Notes: generated by a model from the letters alone, not told the origin. A DNA stretch of 64,000 bases from Cinclus cinclus (GCF_963662255.1 NC_085046.1:48375797-48439796); one strand, 5' to 3'. Positions 41,401 to 55,914 are shown, counted from the first letter of the stretch. A program made the numbers and translations.

Positions 41401-43376
41401 TTAACCTGCAAAATAAAAAAGCAGCCTACACAAGTGACAGCTGTCTGTAGTACTTACATCTGGTGGTTTTGGATGTGTTCTAATTACTTGTACTTATCAT
41501 CAGGTTCAAACAATGATGGGTGTTGTTTTTTGTGGTTTTTAAGCTAACCCTGAATATATGCTATATATAAGCACGTTTCTAGACCTGAAATATAAAATAA
41601 ACCAGCTGAAAGTAATCTATTCATTCTTTCAAGTTGTGTCTCAAGTACTAAAACGCTTACATTTTCATATGGTTGAGATTATATTCTTCAAGTTATATTT
41701 ATTTATACCTGTTTAAATTCTTCAACATTGTCACCTGCTGAAACAGAAACATACTATCATACTGTTTGTCTGGAAAAGAACCAGTAAGTAAAGTCTGTAA
41801 TACCCAATGATGCCAGCAGAGAGTAAATGCAGCCAAAGGAAAGTGAGGGTCTTCGAATTTGCTGCAGATTGCAGGACTGCACAAAAATAACTGTGACTGA
41901 GCTAACTTGTGAAAAGTATCATAACTTGATTGAACATGCCAATATAAGCCCAACAGAGGAAAAGTGACTTTTCCTATTGTGCGTCTTTATAATAAAAGGC
42001 TCTAAAATGCCATCATCTCCAATTCATTGGGAAAAGAAACCAAGATTCAAGGGAATATAAGTATATAAAGTGAGTATTTCCTTCCAGGTGAGGAAACTGA
42101 GGAATACAGAGATCAAATAAGCAATGAAGTTGGTCAAAACAAGAGCTAGATGGGTAACCAGCATCCCCTTTCCCAGATACATAGCCATCCTTCTCCAGGA
42201 CCTTCCATTCTACAGCGCCTCCTTTGTAACAGACACTTCTGTGGCAGGCAGTGAATGCTTGCGCGTGAAAATGAGCCACTAACAAAACTGAAGAATATTT
42301 TAAAAAATATTCTGCCTATATACATAAAGATGCAGGGCACATAATAAGAACCCTTGGGCATCAGCATTTTTAACGAGTAATAACAACCAGGAAAAATCTT
42401 TCTATGCTTTTTTTGTATGACATCCTGAATCACATTAGAATTAATTGCAGCCTCTAGATTAAATTGTTTCAGAAACTACTACTACAAAATAGTAGGTAGG
42501 AAAGTGAAAGAACAAGACAAATGATTTTATTTATGCAAAACTCTGTCCATAGCTCCATTTTGTTATAAATCTAACTAGACTGAAACAGCACCTACACGCC
42601 ATTTATAATGGCTCAGATACACTGCCTCCTAAAAGAAAGAACTAAAAATATAAGCATGTAAGCCTGCATCACAAAACTGGCCATAAAGATGGTGAAAAAC
42701 AGGTAACTACATCAGCATCTAAATAGTAAAGTCATGGCATTTTAGCTATTTACAACAAATGCAGTATTGCAAGTAAACTGCTATTTTCCACATTTCTTTT
42801 ACTAGCCTGATTATCAGTGGCTACACTACTCAAATCATCTCTTCATGTGTCACAAGGAGAAGCATTTCTCTGGAGTATCTTGAGGCTCGAATACCTCACC
42901 CAGTCCCCCACTGCAGGACATTATGGGGTATCAATGCAAGATAAACACAGAAATCAGGAAGGGCAAAGCAGTTCACTTCAAGTCTGCTTTCATTACCCAG
43001 CTTAGAATTGGCTCCCAGTGCTTTCCAAAGCGTTGCTGGGACTATTCATTTATACCATGGGTTTTATCTTCACTGCCTATATTATACAGCTGCCAGCATA
43101 CTGTAGAGACATATTTTGGGTCACCACAGTTAAAGGTTGGACAGCTTAGTTTTCATTGAGGAGTGCAAATGAGATGACAAAAGTGTATCTTTTGTTTAAA
43201 AGTAGTTCCTTTTGTATTTTTTCTTCCTCTATTCACTCACCAAATTAATCTTACAAAGTTTCACAATGATGAGAGATGGCCAACTGCCAGTTCTCCTTCC
43301 AGTGGGACATCCATGCTTTTTAAAGCTGAACATGAGGAAGGGAAATTCAATGCTGGATTTCTGGACTAAGCTTGGA

Positions 43377-43378
43377 AG

Positions 43379-43409
<31 letters not shown>

Positions 43410-43460
43410 CAAAAACACATAAAAAAAAACCCCAACAACAAAAACCAACCAAAAAAAAAA
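43377..43460. repeat. A/C-rich simple repeat, (AAAAC)n-like
   Basis: A run of AAAAC and AAAAAC units with degenerate A-rich ends. It accounts for the K/N/Q-rich part of the open frame 43212-43628, which is not a gene. Confidence 0.85.
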
Positions 43461-46400
43461 ACTTTGAACAACATGAATTTTCATTGTTCTCATTTTCTCC
43501 AACTTACTTTTTCATGGCAGATAACTCTCCTCTTGGAAAAGCTTCTTGCTACTCACTCACAACACTGCCATTTATCTTCTTTTCCTATTAGAAAATGTAT
43601 TTTTGGAGAAAGCTGCTGGTTTTTGTGAGAATATTAGTATACCATACAACTTGTCAACTTACACTCTCTGTAGCACTTGAAATTGCAGCTATTCCCACTG
43701 ATCAGAAAGATTAAAGACATAAAAATTATTAAAAGCCTTCACTGAAAAAGATTAACCCTAAATTATCCAAATAACCTCAGATGGGCATTTGGAAATATTG
43801 AAAATCTGTCCCTTCCTGAAATAAAACCCAACAAAACTCCACCAAACATGTCATAGCATTTCATTGACACTACCACAAAATACTTCAAAAGGCTGCAGCT
43901 CTGTTCTTCCACTTGTGATTCACATTGAGTGAACACATTCCCTCTTGGAAGACTAGTGAGCCAGTTTACAAAAGTGTCCCCTTTTCCTTCTTGACATAAA
44001 CAGGTATTTTATAACCATCACACCCATCACCTATAGCCCAGGCAGGGCTGAGTAGAACAGGTCTCCAGTGGCCCATGTCCACTCCCAGCATGTTTCCACA
44101 GGCACACACTTCACTTCCAGGCATCAGCAGTAGCCCAGTGTCATCCTCCACAATTTAAGGTTGAGAATTTACTTGTTGGTTTTTCACATTTCTTGTATTT
44201 TCAGAAATGCCAGCAAAAAAATATTTTCAGCAATAAGGTTCTGCTTCATTGACACTAGTGAGCACAAGAGTGGCTGTGGTTACATCTACACTGCTGGGCT
44301 GAAGAACATAAACTTTCAACACAATTAACATTACTTTTACAGCAACTTCCTCTACCATATATCAGGAGTTCACCCGTTTCAATGTGTGAATTCAGCAGAA
44401 ATATGAAAACAAGTCTTATGTCTCTCTGTCTTCTAAATGCAATCCTGTTGTTTCCTATCCACTGAACTGGAAAGGTAGTTGAGCAGCAGACTGATAATGC
44501 AGTCATTTGGGGAAAATTCCAGCTTAGTTTGCTCAGAAATATGAATGCTAGATCTTGAACTTATGAGTCCATAAAATATGTGGATGCACATTTTGGAAGA
44601 ATCTTCTGCCATTCCAGCTTCCTGCTACAGAAACAGGATCCTGTTGCATATTTGTCTGAGTTGCAGCAGCAGGGTTATATGGGCTAATATTTTCATGCCT
44701 TTATTTACATTGATTAATATTAGAGAACCAAGTCAATAAAAACAAGTCAACCAACTTAAACCTAGGCTATGCAAAAAAAAAAAAAAAAACGTCTCTCTGC
44801 TGTCCAAGTCCTTGGTACTACAGACATTTTCACTCATGCTATTAAAAACCACAAATCATCCCTCTGGCAAACAACTGAATTCAAGAATTAAATTACCACC
44901 AAGTACACTGAGAAAAGCACAGGCACTATTATCTGTAGAATAAACAGCTTGTTAACATGACATCCCTCTAAAAAATGGAATGACTCCACACAACAGAATT
45001 TCGTGTTTAAATGATAAGAGATTTCTTCAATTCATGCTCCTTGAGAGTTAATTGAGTTGACTGTCCACCAGCCTGGAAATTAACCCATTAAAAGAAACAA
45101 AAAAATCAGGTCATAACTACTGTACATCATCTGTTCAGAATGCTGCCATCATTTTTTATTAGGTTTAATCTCAGAATGTTACTTTCATAATAAACTGACA
45201 GAGTATAGTGAGCAATTAGTGAGCTAGGCATTAGTGGCAATCAGATTACTGAAAAACAAATAACTGAATTAAATCCACAATTGGCAGCTGAATACAGGCA
45301 ATTCTCCTGCTACATCTCAGTAGCAAGAAAAAAATAAAAGAATATAGGAGAAAATAAATTTCAACTTTCAGATGATGGCACCAAACCATGTTCCTTCAAA
45401 CACAACAGTGAGAAATTTCAGCCAACAGTTCCTTTACTTCTGTCTTTAGAAGGAGATACTACATATGCATTTCACAAAAATATATATGGATTATGTATCA
45501 AGTATATGTCCTAAATTGTTACCTCAGTTGGAAACAACCTTTACAATCAGTTTCCTCCAGTTTTGACTAGGATCTGTGGTCATGCCATCATGATAATCAG
45601 AGGTACAAGAACAATATATAACCTCCAGCTTTTGGTGCAGTTTCCAAGCTTATTCAACAAGTGTACAGGCATGAAATACAAAATAATTATCCATATGTAA
45701 GAACTCCAGTCATTTTTCCCTTTTTTCATTGTTCAACCCAGTAACACAGTAAACTGCACCCAACATAATGTTTTAGGTGCTGTGGTGTTCACAACATAGA
45801 AGTCCATCTGAAAGGTCAGATAGCCAAAACCTAAGTCTTTGACAATAAAACCACTGTCAAAGGTATTTAGTCTGGGTCATTTCCATTACACTTTATTTTC
45901 TAGGCAACAGACAAAAATTTATTGAAAATACTACTAATCCCCAAAACCCAAAATCATCTAAATAAATATAGAGAGAGTACAGGACACAACATTTTTCAGG
46001 AGCATGAAACACACACACAATTTTATGGAGCTTACTGAATTTGGATAGAGGCCCCAAAGGGACCCAGATATACCAAGAGGAGCTCCATACATTAAGTTCA
46101 AAATAACGGGGTCTTCTGGCTTTCATCATAAAACTTTTGGTTTCACAAATTCAGTCAGACCTGTTGGCACTCTCTCCTTAGGAGATATCAAAATGAAGTC
46201 CAAGAGATCTGGAAACTGGCATATTCTGAATAACGATAGCATGTTTTATATAACACATTTATAATAAACTAAATGTCAAAAAAAATATACCAAGAAAGGC
46301 TGTTTTAAAAATTGCAGTACCATATGACTATTAAATCAAAGGTTTCAACTCTTTCGAACAGAGGCAAGTAACTGACATAGAGAAAAAAGGCTGGAAAATG

Positions 46401-48733
46401 CGAGCAAATGATGAAAATCCATGAAAAGCCAAAAAGGTCAGTTTAATGAAGTGAAGTTTGCATAAGGGCCACAACTTAAAAAAAAAAAAAAAAAAAAGCA
46501 AAAGCTCAGTATGATGAATGGCCAGCAAATACATGGAGCCAAATAGTGCTGAAGCAAATAGTGGTGAATAGTGCTGATCAAAGTGCTGAAGCAGCCAAAA
46601 AATAGGCAGAGACATCCATGCCAGTGACTCCTTGAAATTCGTGTACCAAGAAGCAGAACAAGAAAAGAGTTTATATTGGGACTCTGGTGGATTCCTCCAA
46701 TATTTATCTTCCTGCACTTTCAGCAAGCTTCAAATCAGGGCTATGGACTGATTTTTAGGAAAATTTCTATTTATGTTACACCTAGGGCTGCAGTAAGTCT
46801 CCTAACTTCAGTATGCTTTACTTCACACACTCAGCTTTGACAAAAATATATACCATTAACTCCCCTCCATATTTTTTTTATTTTCTCTGATGAGGTACCA
46901 AAGTTGCTTGAAATTATAGCTGTTTTTCCAATTTTATAATACATCATTACAGTATGTCAAGTTACTGGTACCAAAATAAACTGTCTTCGGTCAAGAAGAC
47001 AGCCCCTGAATTCCTTTTATTAAAATCATCTGTCTGGCAGTGAATTGACATTAAAATTATTTGTACATGCAGCTGATGTTCTGACGATCACTGGTATGTT
47101 ACATCATATGCAAGCCTCATTCCAACTACTGAATATGGGTAACAAACTACAGATCCCAGGAGAATATTTAATTATGCACCAGAAATACATGGGTCACTTA
47201 TGCTCCTCTTTTGTTACAATCTCAGTCAAGGTAAAGCTAGCAAACACATTTCCATGCCATAGAATTTTCTCATTATATACCACTAAATTGCTCAGTCTGC
47301 TGTCATTTTATAAGCAAGCCAAAGACTCAGGGCTTACTGGAGTTGCTCTCAAAGTCCTGAAATAATTAAAACTGATTTAATTTTCCACATATTGAAATTG
47401 TGCTGTTTAATTAATAAAATAGTTTTATTGAGAAGTGCCAATATTTTAGTGCCACATTTTCTGACATGCTCTTCTATTGATGCTTCCATTTTATTACAGA
47501 TGGCTTTGACGTGGCTAACATCATTAATAAAGATGTGACACAAGTGCATGTTATCAAACAAACAGAAACAGGAACGTGTGCCAAAAGGATCTACATTTCA
47601 GCACTTGTTGCTTGGACATTGAGCATAACTGTAACACAGAAAATAGTAAGCAGCAGTTCTTTGAACACACAGCTCTCTGAGAAATTATTTGTAGAGGAAA
47701 AATTGTAATTAGCCTTCATGAGTATGAATTATGTTCCCTGGTGCACTTCCTGAAAAAAAATTAAAAAATAAAATAAAAAAAATCCCTGAGGAATAACAAA
47801 CACATCAAAGAAATATGTGGGCTTTGAAAGAGGAAGGTGACTGCCACATCTTCCTCCTGCATTGTGCAAACCATTACAACAAAAAAATAAGTGGACAGGG
47901 TGGCTGTGGAACCACAGCCCCATGACCATGCCTACAGGGTTACTGGGAGCACAACCACAGACAGCTAAAATGCTGCTTTAAGATTTGTGTCTCAATTTGC
48001 TCTTTCCTACAAATCCTATCCCATTAACAGGAAATGCTTTATGGAAAGATGGGGATTTATGTAGTCACAGGGCACATTACATTATTCCAGCAAATACCTG
48101 ACTAACTTATGAGGTAGTGCCATGCCAAGAGTTCATAGAAGAACTACTACATACCAGAGAATCCAGGACTTTGCATGTCTCCCCAGGATTCACCCACCAG
48201 TTTCTTACACTGCATTAAGCCAAGCTAATGAGTCCCATTTTAGCCAACACTGCCATGGAGCTGCCCTCAGACTTTGGCAACAATTTTGTTATCTTCCCTT
48301 CTCCCCTGCCAGATAGGTGGCAGAGATGAGCAATTCTGCAACAGCAAAAATCAGAAAATGTAGATCATTTACAGTCCCTGTAATATCAGATGTAGTGAGG
48401 TTAGGTGTGATTGCAGAGGAGTATTCATTTTGTCCTGATCCTCCATGCAAAGGCAGGCATCATAACACATGCACAATGTTTTGGTTTTTTTAATCAGAAA
48501 ACAAATGATACTGAATAGGGGCTATACATCTATATATTTTCTCTGCATTACCCAAAATTCTAATTATTTAATCTTCCGGGAATAGCTCCTGGAAGTTCTA
48601 CTTCCCTTTTCTCTCCTCCTACTTCTTATGCCCCTTAACGTGATTTCACATCACAATCAGTACTACTAGCACTAATCCTCCACTACGCCCTTACCCTACG
48701 ACTCCCTTATCTCAGCCTCCAAATTTGAGAGAG

Positions 48734-50307
48734 TGTAGTGGTTTTTATAAATTTCCTGAAAGAGTTCCCTGTCAGGACCTGGGCAGCTTCCTTTGGAGCT
48801 GACAAGGACCAATCTGTGATTTTTAATATTGACACACTGTTATACCAGTAAGAAAATTTATGCACTTTTGTGAAACACACATGTAAAGACAAAACCCCTG
48901 GGAAGCTCTCTTTAGTTTCCAGCCTCTCAGAAGGCAACACTAGCCTGGGCCTTCCGTGCGGCCCTGGTTGGGCTGGACAGGGCAGGTGGGCTCTTACACG
49001 GGGCTCAGGAAGCCTGCTGGGCCCTGTTTTTGGCCAGGGGCCCCAACAGAAATGGGGAGGGGAGGCCCACTAGGCTGCCAAGATCCGAGCTTCCACCCCC
49101 AAGCATGGCCAGGGATCCCACAGCTCAGCAGAACATCTAGCTGACATTAAAACCCTGCCCTGCTGCCAGCTGAGCCAAGGGGTCCATGGGGCCTTGGGAG
49201 CAGCTCCAGGTGGCCAGGCCCACCCTGCCGCAGCACCCACACAGCCTCGGGGAGAGATGGCCAGGCCCTGTTCCAGCAAGGGCCCCCACCTTTTTGCCTG
49301 ATGGAGCTGAATGCAGCAAATACTGGGGGCAGTCATGCAGCCAGAGCAGCCACCACCATTTCTTGCTAGGCCCCTGCTATCTTGGCCCAGCCCCCAGCAC
49401 GACCTGAAATACTCCACCCTAACTGGGCAAGGTATTAGCTCTTCCACTGCCCAGAAAGAGACCTGTAGACAATTTGCATGAAAGAAAAGGACCGAGATGA
49501 AGATACACACAGAAACGGCATGAAAACACCAAGGCCCAACAAAAGGAAGAAGTCAAGTCCCAGATGGGATTGATGAAGATGCCTCATTCTTGAACTGAAA
49601 TTTCTCTTTTTCTAAGGTGTGGAGAAGTCTCATTTCCCTGTAACTCATATAAATGTATTAAGGGGTGGATTAAAAGTTCTAACTGTAGACATGAGCAGAA
49701 ACATTTGTGCTAAAGTAAGTAGATATAAAAATGGTTGTGAATCTATGAGAAGTTTGAATAAAGAGATGAAGATCCCTCCTGCTTTCCAGGGAAATGAAGA
49801 AGACCTCTGTTTTCAAGGATGAAGAGAGCTTTTGTTTGAACTGTTTAAATCCTTAAAGTGTGCCCCATAAGTTGATGTGGTCCTCAATAATGACTGTGGG
49901 AAGACGGTTAGTCAAGGATGGGATTTTTACACAGCAATCAGATTTCCATTCTCCTGGGTGTCTGATTCACTGTGACACTGAGGCCATGAGAAAACTGTTT
50001 CTTGTGGAGAAAATCTCTACATACTGAAGAGAATTCTCATCTCCCAAGTAAAGCAGTGAAAGACTATTTTTAGAAATGCTAAACTGACTGATTTGTTTCT
50101 GTACGTTGTCAGTGTCAATGAAATGAAGTTGTGGGGGGGAGAAGCGTTCTGAATGTTTTATTCTAATTTTTATTATTTTTCTTATAGTTTCTAGTAACAA
50201 AAGTTTGAACCTGTTTTGCCTTCCTCCTAATCCTATCTCACAGCAGGAAATTAGTAAATAATTCTAGTGGGTACGCTGTCAATTTGGCCAACACTAAAGC
50301 CTCGACA
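48734..50307 (+). mobile_element. Probable endogenous-retroviral LTR-type element with a GC-rich core
   Basis: The block begins TGTAGTGGTTTT and ends CACTAAAGCCTCGACA, a TG...CA structure like avian ERVL-type LTRs. It holds a GC-rich core (about 48940-49420) inside AT-rich DNA, a TATAAA at about 49649 and an AATAAA at about 49757. I recognise the run AAAACCCCTGGGAAGCTCTC and the terminal GCCAACACTAAAGCC as similar to avian LTR sequence, from memory. No retroviral coding region is present. The flanks (GAGAG and TAAAC) do not form a target-site duplication, so the boundaries may be off or the copy old. The 146-residue minus-strand frame in the core is not a gene. Confidence 0.55.
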
Positions 50308-52771
50308 TAAACTGTTGTGTGAGCCAGGAAATCTCAAACTGGCCAACCAAAACCACTACAGAGGGCTACTTTAAGAAGCAGGTCATTCAAGGATTTCTTT
50401 CAAATGCAGTAATTTTCAACAGTACATAGATTACACGAATGTTGCATTATCCCTTAGGAATGATTGATTGTCTTCCGTATCTAACAGGATTCTTATGCTG
50501 GTTGCCATAGTTTTTGTCACTAGAATTCACTCCATTTTGCTGCTCAGTTGCAGAACAGACTGCTACACCGTAGTGGAAAAGCATATTGAGACACACAAAG
50601 CTAGTAAATGCATTACTAGCGTTTTCCAACTTATCCTCATTTTTGATGAGTTAAAGTTTCCCCCAAAATCATACCTGGATCAAATATAGTTTCATTAGCA
50701 TTTCCAGATGCTAACAGTAGGTATGCATTATGAAATATGGCACTTTAAGATGCTCTAAGTCATTCATTAGTCTTTCCTTACAGATTAATATTCAGAATTT
50801 CCCTTTTTTTTTTTTTGTACTGTTTTGTAGAAGAAAGGTCTGGATTTTTTCTAAAGGAACAAAACCTGAAAGCATGAAAGTCAGACCTTCTCACTTCAGA
50901 TTTCATGGTTTATAAAGTACACAAATTATAAATCTATCAGACATTTCCTGGGCTTCCAGTCAAATCTGCAGTGACCCTTTAGAGTGGACCAATTTATCTG
51001 ATGTGTTCCCTTAAAGCTTTTATGACACCATAAACATTTCTGACTCCATGACAAATACTTTATAATGCATTAAGCAGCCTCATTTAAACTGTTCTAGATG
51101 TTAAGCCAATGGCAATGTATTTAGAAATGGAATAGTAACTTGAAAATGGAAAAACCTCAAGGTATAGTTTCTACCACAACAATTTATGATTTACTTTCAA
51201 GCACTTCAAAGTTCAATGGCACAAACACCCAAAAAGCACAAAGTAGGCATATTCTTCAGAACATCATGCTGTACCTATTTCACATGAGGGCATCAACACC
51301 ACTGAGTTTTGCTCCCCAGAAACATTTCCAATTTAATCAAATACATAGTTGAACACTTCATACTAATTAATAATAATTTAATTGTATTTATACAGTTATT
51401 CTAATCACTGCAATTTATCTTCATTGGCTTCATTCTACTGAGAAGCCTTGCCCTCTTTATGCAGGAACAAATGGAGATAACTTTCTTCATATCAAAAAAA
51501 GCATTAGACCACAAGAAGCTCTGTAGGTCACCAAACCCAAGATGCACACACACTCCCTGTGAAGAAAAGCAGCACAGTCTGACTGATACTTAATAATGAA
51601 AGCTTACAAAATGTTTTCTGCATTGAAGGCAGAGGAAGACTTCAACTCATGAGGCAATAAAAATACAAATACTGCAACAGGACTCATTACTCACAAAATT
51701 ATTAGCTGTTCAGGCATGCTTTTTTATCACAGAGTTGAAATCCTAGAACATAAAACTGGGTCTGATGATTTTATTAATCCAGTAAAAATCACTGCTGCAT
51801 GGCTGTAAGAACTGGGATAAAGAGAACCTTGAAAGGAGGTGATTTGTATATATTTGCTTTTTATGTTTTAGCATTGACTGCAAACAGAAGATAAAAACTT
51901 TGAGAAATCAAAAACTAGAGCATTTAATTGTGGGGGAGGGGGTGTGGGAGTATTTGCTGGGATTTTTCTTAATTGCTACTTTTTGTCACACCATCCTGCC
52001 AACCATTTAAGCTTTCCTTTGACATGAAGGCATCCAATTTTGGAAAAAGGAAGTTTTATCATCTGGAAGTTGTTACTAAGCGTCTAGAATTTTAATACAG
52101 GTGTTGTATAAACTGCTCATAAATAAATCAGCATTGTCCGAGACTAAATTATGAATATAGCAGGAAGAATTAAATTACAAAAATGCTTTTATAGGACTTC
52201 CCTTTCTCATGGTACTACTTTGTTATCTGTGACTCTTGGCCTTAAAAGATCAAGATCAGACATCTGACCTGATCTGTAAGTGTTCCAATTTCCCTGTGAA
52301 AATTTTCTTTCACATATAAAAATGCACTTCTCACCTTACATACTTCAGCACATGCTAAGTGAATGTTTGCCCTAAAAACAACCTTACATGGTTACTGCCT
52401 CCATACATTGTCAGTAACTAGAAAGTACCCTAAACCACCTGCTTCATGAAGTTATTGGATATCCAAATCATAAATTTCAAATTCCCAACTGTCGTGGCCT
52501 AACTACCCTTATGCATTTCAGCTTAGTCATGATATATGACATTACTGCTGTCTTGTACTTCACATCTTCCTTCCTTCAGCACTAACCAAATAACTTATTA
52601 GTATTTCTTTTGTTTTGACCATGTTTAACACAGCAGCAGTTAGTTAATCTAAACAGTCATCATGAACTCACTCTCGTAAAAAGCAGTTTTGTTTACTTCT
52701 TGTTCATGTATTTCTCTCTGTATTTAGTCTGCTTTTTCCTCTCAGTAACAGAGGATTTACATGTAATAGAT

Positions 52772-52793
52772 GGGGAGGGGAGGGGGGAGAGGG
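52772..52793 (+). other. G-quadruplex-prone tract
   Basis: Four G-runs (52772-52775, 52777-52780, 52782-52787, 52791-52793) are separated by loops of 1, 1 and 3 nt, a strong intramolecular G4 pattern on the plus strand. The C-rich complement would be in the ARPP21 transcript. Confidence 0.7.
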
Positions 52794-55700
52794 AAAGGAC
52801 AAAAAAGTCCTATGTATAATTTTCATATAACAGCTTATTACCTATTTAGGATTCTAGAATAATAGAACAGTTTAAAGATCCCACCATGTGACTAAAAAAT
52901 TGTACATCTGAATAAAAGGAAAACTTTTCCACAACAACTTTTTCCAAGGAACTAAAAAGAAGCATACAGATGGTGGATTATCTGAGAGCCTAGAAACTAC
53001 AACAGTGAAAAAGGAAGAAACAGTAAATACCAGCAACATTACTACCATGCAGAAGAGGGCAGATGTGGCAGGACATCATGGAAGTGTTTGCTTGGGGTAT
53101 TTTCCCTAAAGGTGGCAGAGAGCTCCAGTGTTCTTCCCCTGTTATCAATCCAATTTGTAACTTTGGACAGTCTATGTCACACATTAAGCGCTAATACAGA
53201 TTATTTATATGCTCTCATAAACTAAGGAAATTCAATTTACCCGTCATCCAGCTTGCCTACTGTAAAACCAACACATGAGAAAGCATGAAGCCTAAAACTA
53301 GAGTTACTTCAAACATCTAAGCAGCTGTAAAATCCTACAACTAAGCAGTCTGGACCTTCAGCGACAAGTAAGGACTTGGCAAGAATCCATCATGGATGTT
53401 ATTCACTAAAAAAATAAAGTTTTAATTAAAATTGAAAGTATTGTAGTTTTATGGCATAGTGTCTTTTTCATTTCTCCAATAAACTGTGTTTGTGTGTGTG
53501 AGAACACCAGCATACTCATGCAAGACATAGTGGCTGTTGTTCCGATTTGGGTTTAAGCCTCCCCCTTAAGACCCCAAGAAACACATATTCGGTCTACGAA
53601 CAGTAAGCAGTATGTCTACATGAATTTATAGGCAGGTTTATTTTATTAAAAACAAAACAAAAAAACCAGAGATGAGTCATTATTTGCACTTGTTCTGAAG
53701 CTACTGCTTCCTTGTTAGAAGGGCTTACCATTAAATTACTATGTAAAAATAAAATACTTTGACAGTTACAACCATTTAAACTTATTTACATCTACATGCT
53801 TCTGAAAGTCAGCATTTCATGTATCAAGTGGAAAAATTAGAAAACAAAACAAGTACCAGCAATCATTCAGGGAAACTTATAATCCAGGGGTGACCCAATT
53901 ACAAGCCTGGAGACCAGAATAGGTCTCACTTGATAACTGTCAAAAACTAGATGCATGACTTCACATGGTTTGCATAATTTATCTGCAATTCAGTTTACCC
54001 AGCCTTAATTAGGGAAAATCTAACTTACCTGGATTGCAGTTTGTCATCAAAATAGAATGTCTCCTAGAAATGCATGCTACCACACAGATATTCATACACA
54101 GTATTTTAAATCTTCAGAACCGAATGCTCTCCATTGGAACGTACAGAGTCTTTGCCATGTATTATTTGTTTTATGAGTGTTTCAATCTTCTAGAAGAAAA
54201 AGGGGCCCATTTGTTTAACTTAATGCCTGCTAAGAACAGTAATACAGAACTTCAAATCTAATAAATGAATAAGCAGGGGACAAATGTATTTTGTGAGTTT
54301 ATTGCAATGTAGTTACATTACTTCTCAACTGGCCACCCTTTAAAGATATTTTTGAAAAGGGATTATTTAACATGAATTGCATTTCCTTTAAATAATCAGG
54401 TAGCTTACAAAACTGTCTTTAAAACTTATCAAGGAAATTAAGCTGGAGCACTCCCTGGATCAAGCAGCTCATTTGTGAGTAGTCCCTATAAACAAGGATT
54501 TTCCAGGCTGCCAAAATAATTTTCCTACTCTGAAATTAATGCCATCAAAACTGGTAATACTGTTCAATGCAACTTACAGATCTTGTATGTTATAAGCAGA
54601 GAGGTGTTATCATTGACTGGTGTAAGTCTACACTGTTCTTAAGACAAATAAAACTACATCAATCCACAACTGCTGAAAATTTGTCCCAGTGTCCATCTTT
54701 AGCACTGATTAAACCATGGAGCCAATTTTAAAGCTCCCACGGACTTTAAAATTGCAATGAGACCAATGCCTACAGGATGCAAGACAGACTGTAAGTAAGC
54801 CATCGCAGAATTAGTATACTTTTCTTCCCCCCCCATTCATTCCAAGTTTAAAGTTAGTTATTCAAAATAATAACTTGGGAGGAAGTCAAGAGCACAGCAG
54901 AAATTAAAACTTGTTAGGTTTCTTTTATATACTTCCTGAAATTCTGTTTAGTAACAGTGATTTCTCAGGCCAAGTACAGTTACTATAATCATGCAAATAA
55001 ACCCAGTGAAGCCCACAGGAAAAGCAGCACCATCAGGAAAACATTATTTGGCCCATAGTTTTACAGCAACAGAATGAAGTTTCAAAGCTAGTTTTGCACT
55101 GGTTTCTCCCTCTCTGAGAACTATAATTACACCTGTGTTAAAAAATTATTTGCATTTCCTCTATAAGCATTATGTAATTTTTCCTTCATGGGTACAATGA
55201 AGTGCAACACTCATCTGCGCTACCGCCACTTGCATAGTTAGCTCTGGGGCAGTCAAAATGACTAGCACATAGCAGAAAGAAATAATTTCTTGAAAAATGA
55301 TTTTGCAGGAGGGGTACTCAGCTGTTTCTTAGACCACCATCCTGTAAAACTGCAGACAACAGAGAGAAAATACAGTTGTTTTACAGAAGACATCTTTAAT
55401 CAAGGCGAGTTTCTCTACATGATTCTAAGTGTGGATTCTTTCAAAGAGCTAATAAACACATTTCTGACTACAAATACACTGAATGTAACAGGGCAGTTTT
55501 CAGAAGTATATCCATGCATCTTGCCAAACAGCAGACACTGTAGTTATCTATAGGTATTTTCCTTTACACTTCACAAGAGATTTACAGCTGCTTGCATTCT
55601 GTAAGAAATGCATGAACTATGATTTTTAATATCAACTGAAATACCTTTTAACTGCAAGGAATAAAAACTAAAATCTCCTGCTTCAGGAGGCTACCAATAA

Positions 55701-55881
55701 CCATGTAAAGACAACTAATGATTAAAATTAGTTATCACAAGAAAAAAAATATTTAAGGTGCTCCTTAGCACTACTCCACTGTAAAATACTTCACTATTTA
55801 AAAATAAATAAATAAAATGGCTTATTCTTCAACTTAAGCATGCCCATAAAAATTTACCAGTAACACAAAATAATCTATCTA

Positions 55882-55914
55882 GTTTTCCTCCCAAATTTAC
55901 CTTAAACCAGGACA
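55882..55914 (+). mobile_element. Remnant of an ERV LTR 3' end
   Basis: The run GTTTTCCTCCCAAATTT, ACCTTAAACCAGGACA matches the 3' end of the LTR at 6561-7217 (positions 7186-7217) with one indel and about four substitutions. Nothing upstream aligns by eye, so only the tail appears to survive. Confidence 0.45.

Larger units (their letters stand above)
21463..48733 (-). other. Long AT-rich 5' intron or introns (upstream of the first coding exon)
   Basis: About 27 kb with no recognisable coding exon on either strand. All open frames are short and unlike known families. It contains small simple repeats, a CR1 tail (about 35414-35490), a 17-bp tandem duplication (25822-25855), an A/C-rich simple repeat (43377-43460) and several A-runs (for example 44774-44790 and 46479-46497). 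Leader exons could be hidden here, since they cannot be identified by translation. Confidence 0.5.

Noticed and set aside
43212..43628. 138-residue plus-strand open frame
   Set aside because: Its middle is translated from an (AAAAC)n-like simple repeat, giving K/N/Q runs.
44774..46497. Long A-runs as possible tails of processed retropseudogenes
   Set aside because: The sequence upstream of each run shows no coding similarity, and no flanking duplications were seen. They look like simple slippage tracts.
46331..46726. 131-residue minus-strand open frame
   Set aside because: It reads through a 19-base A-run, giving a poly-Phe stretch. No family features.
49070..49510. 146-residue minus-strand open frame
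   Set aside because: It lies within the GC-rich core of the LTR-like element. Trp/Gly/Ala-rich, with no domain.
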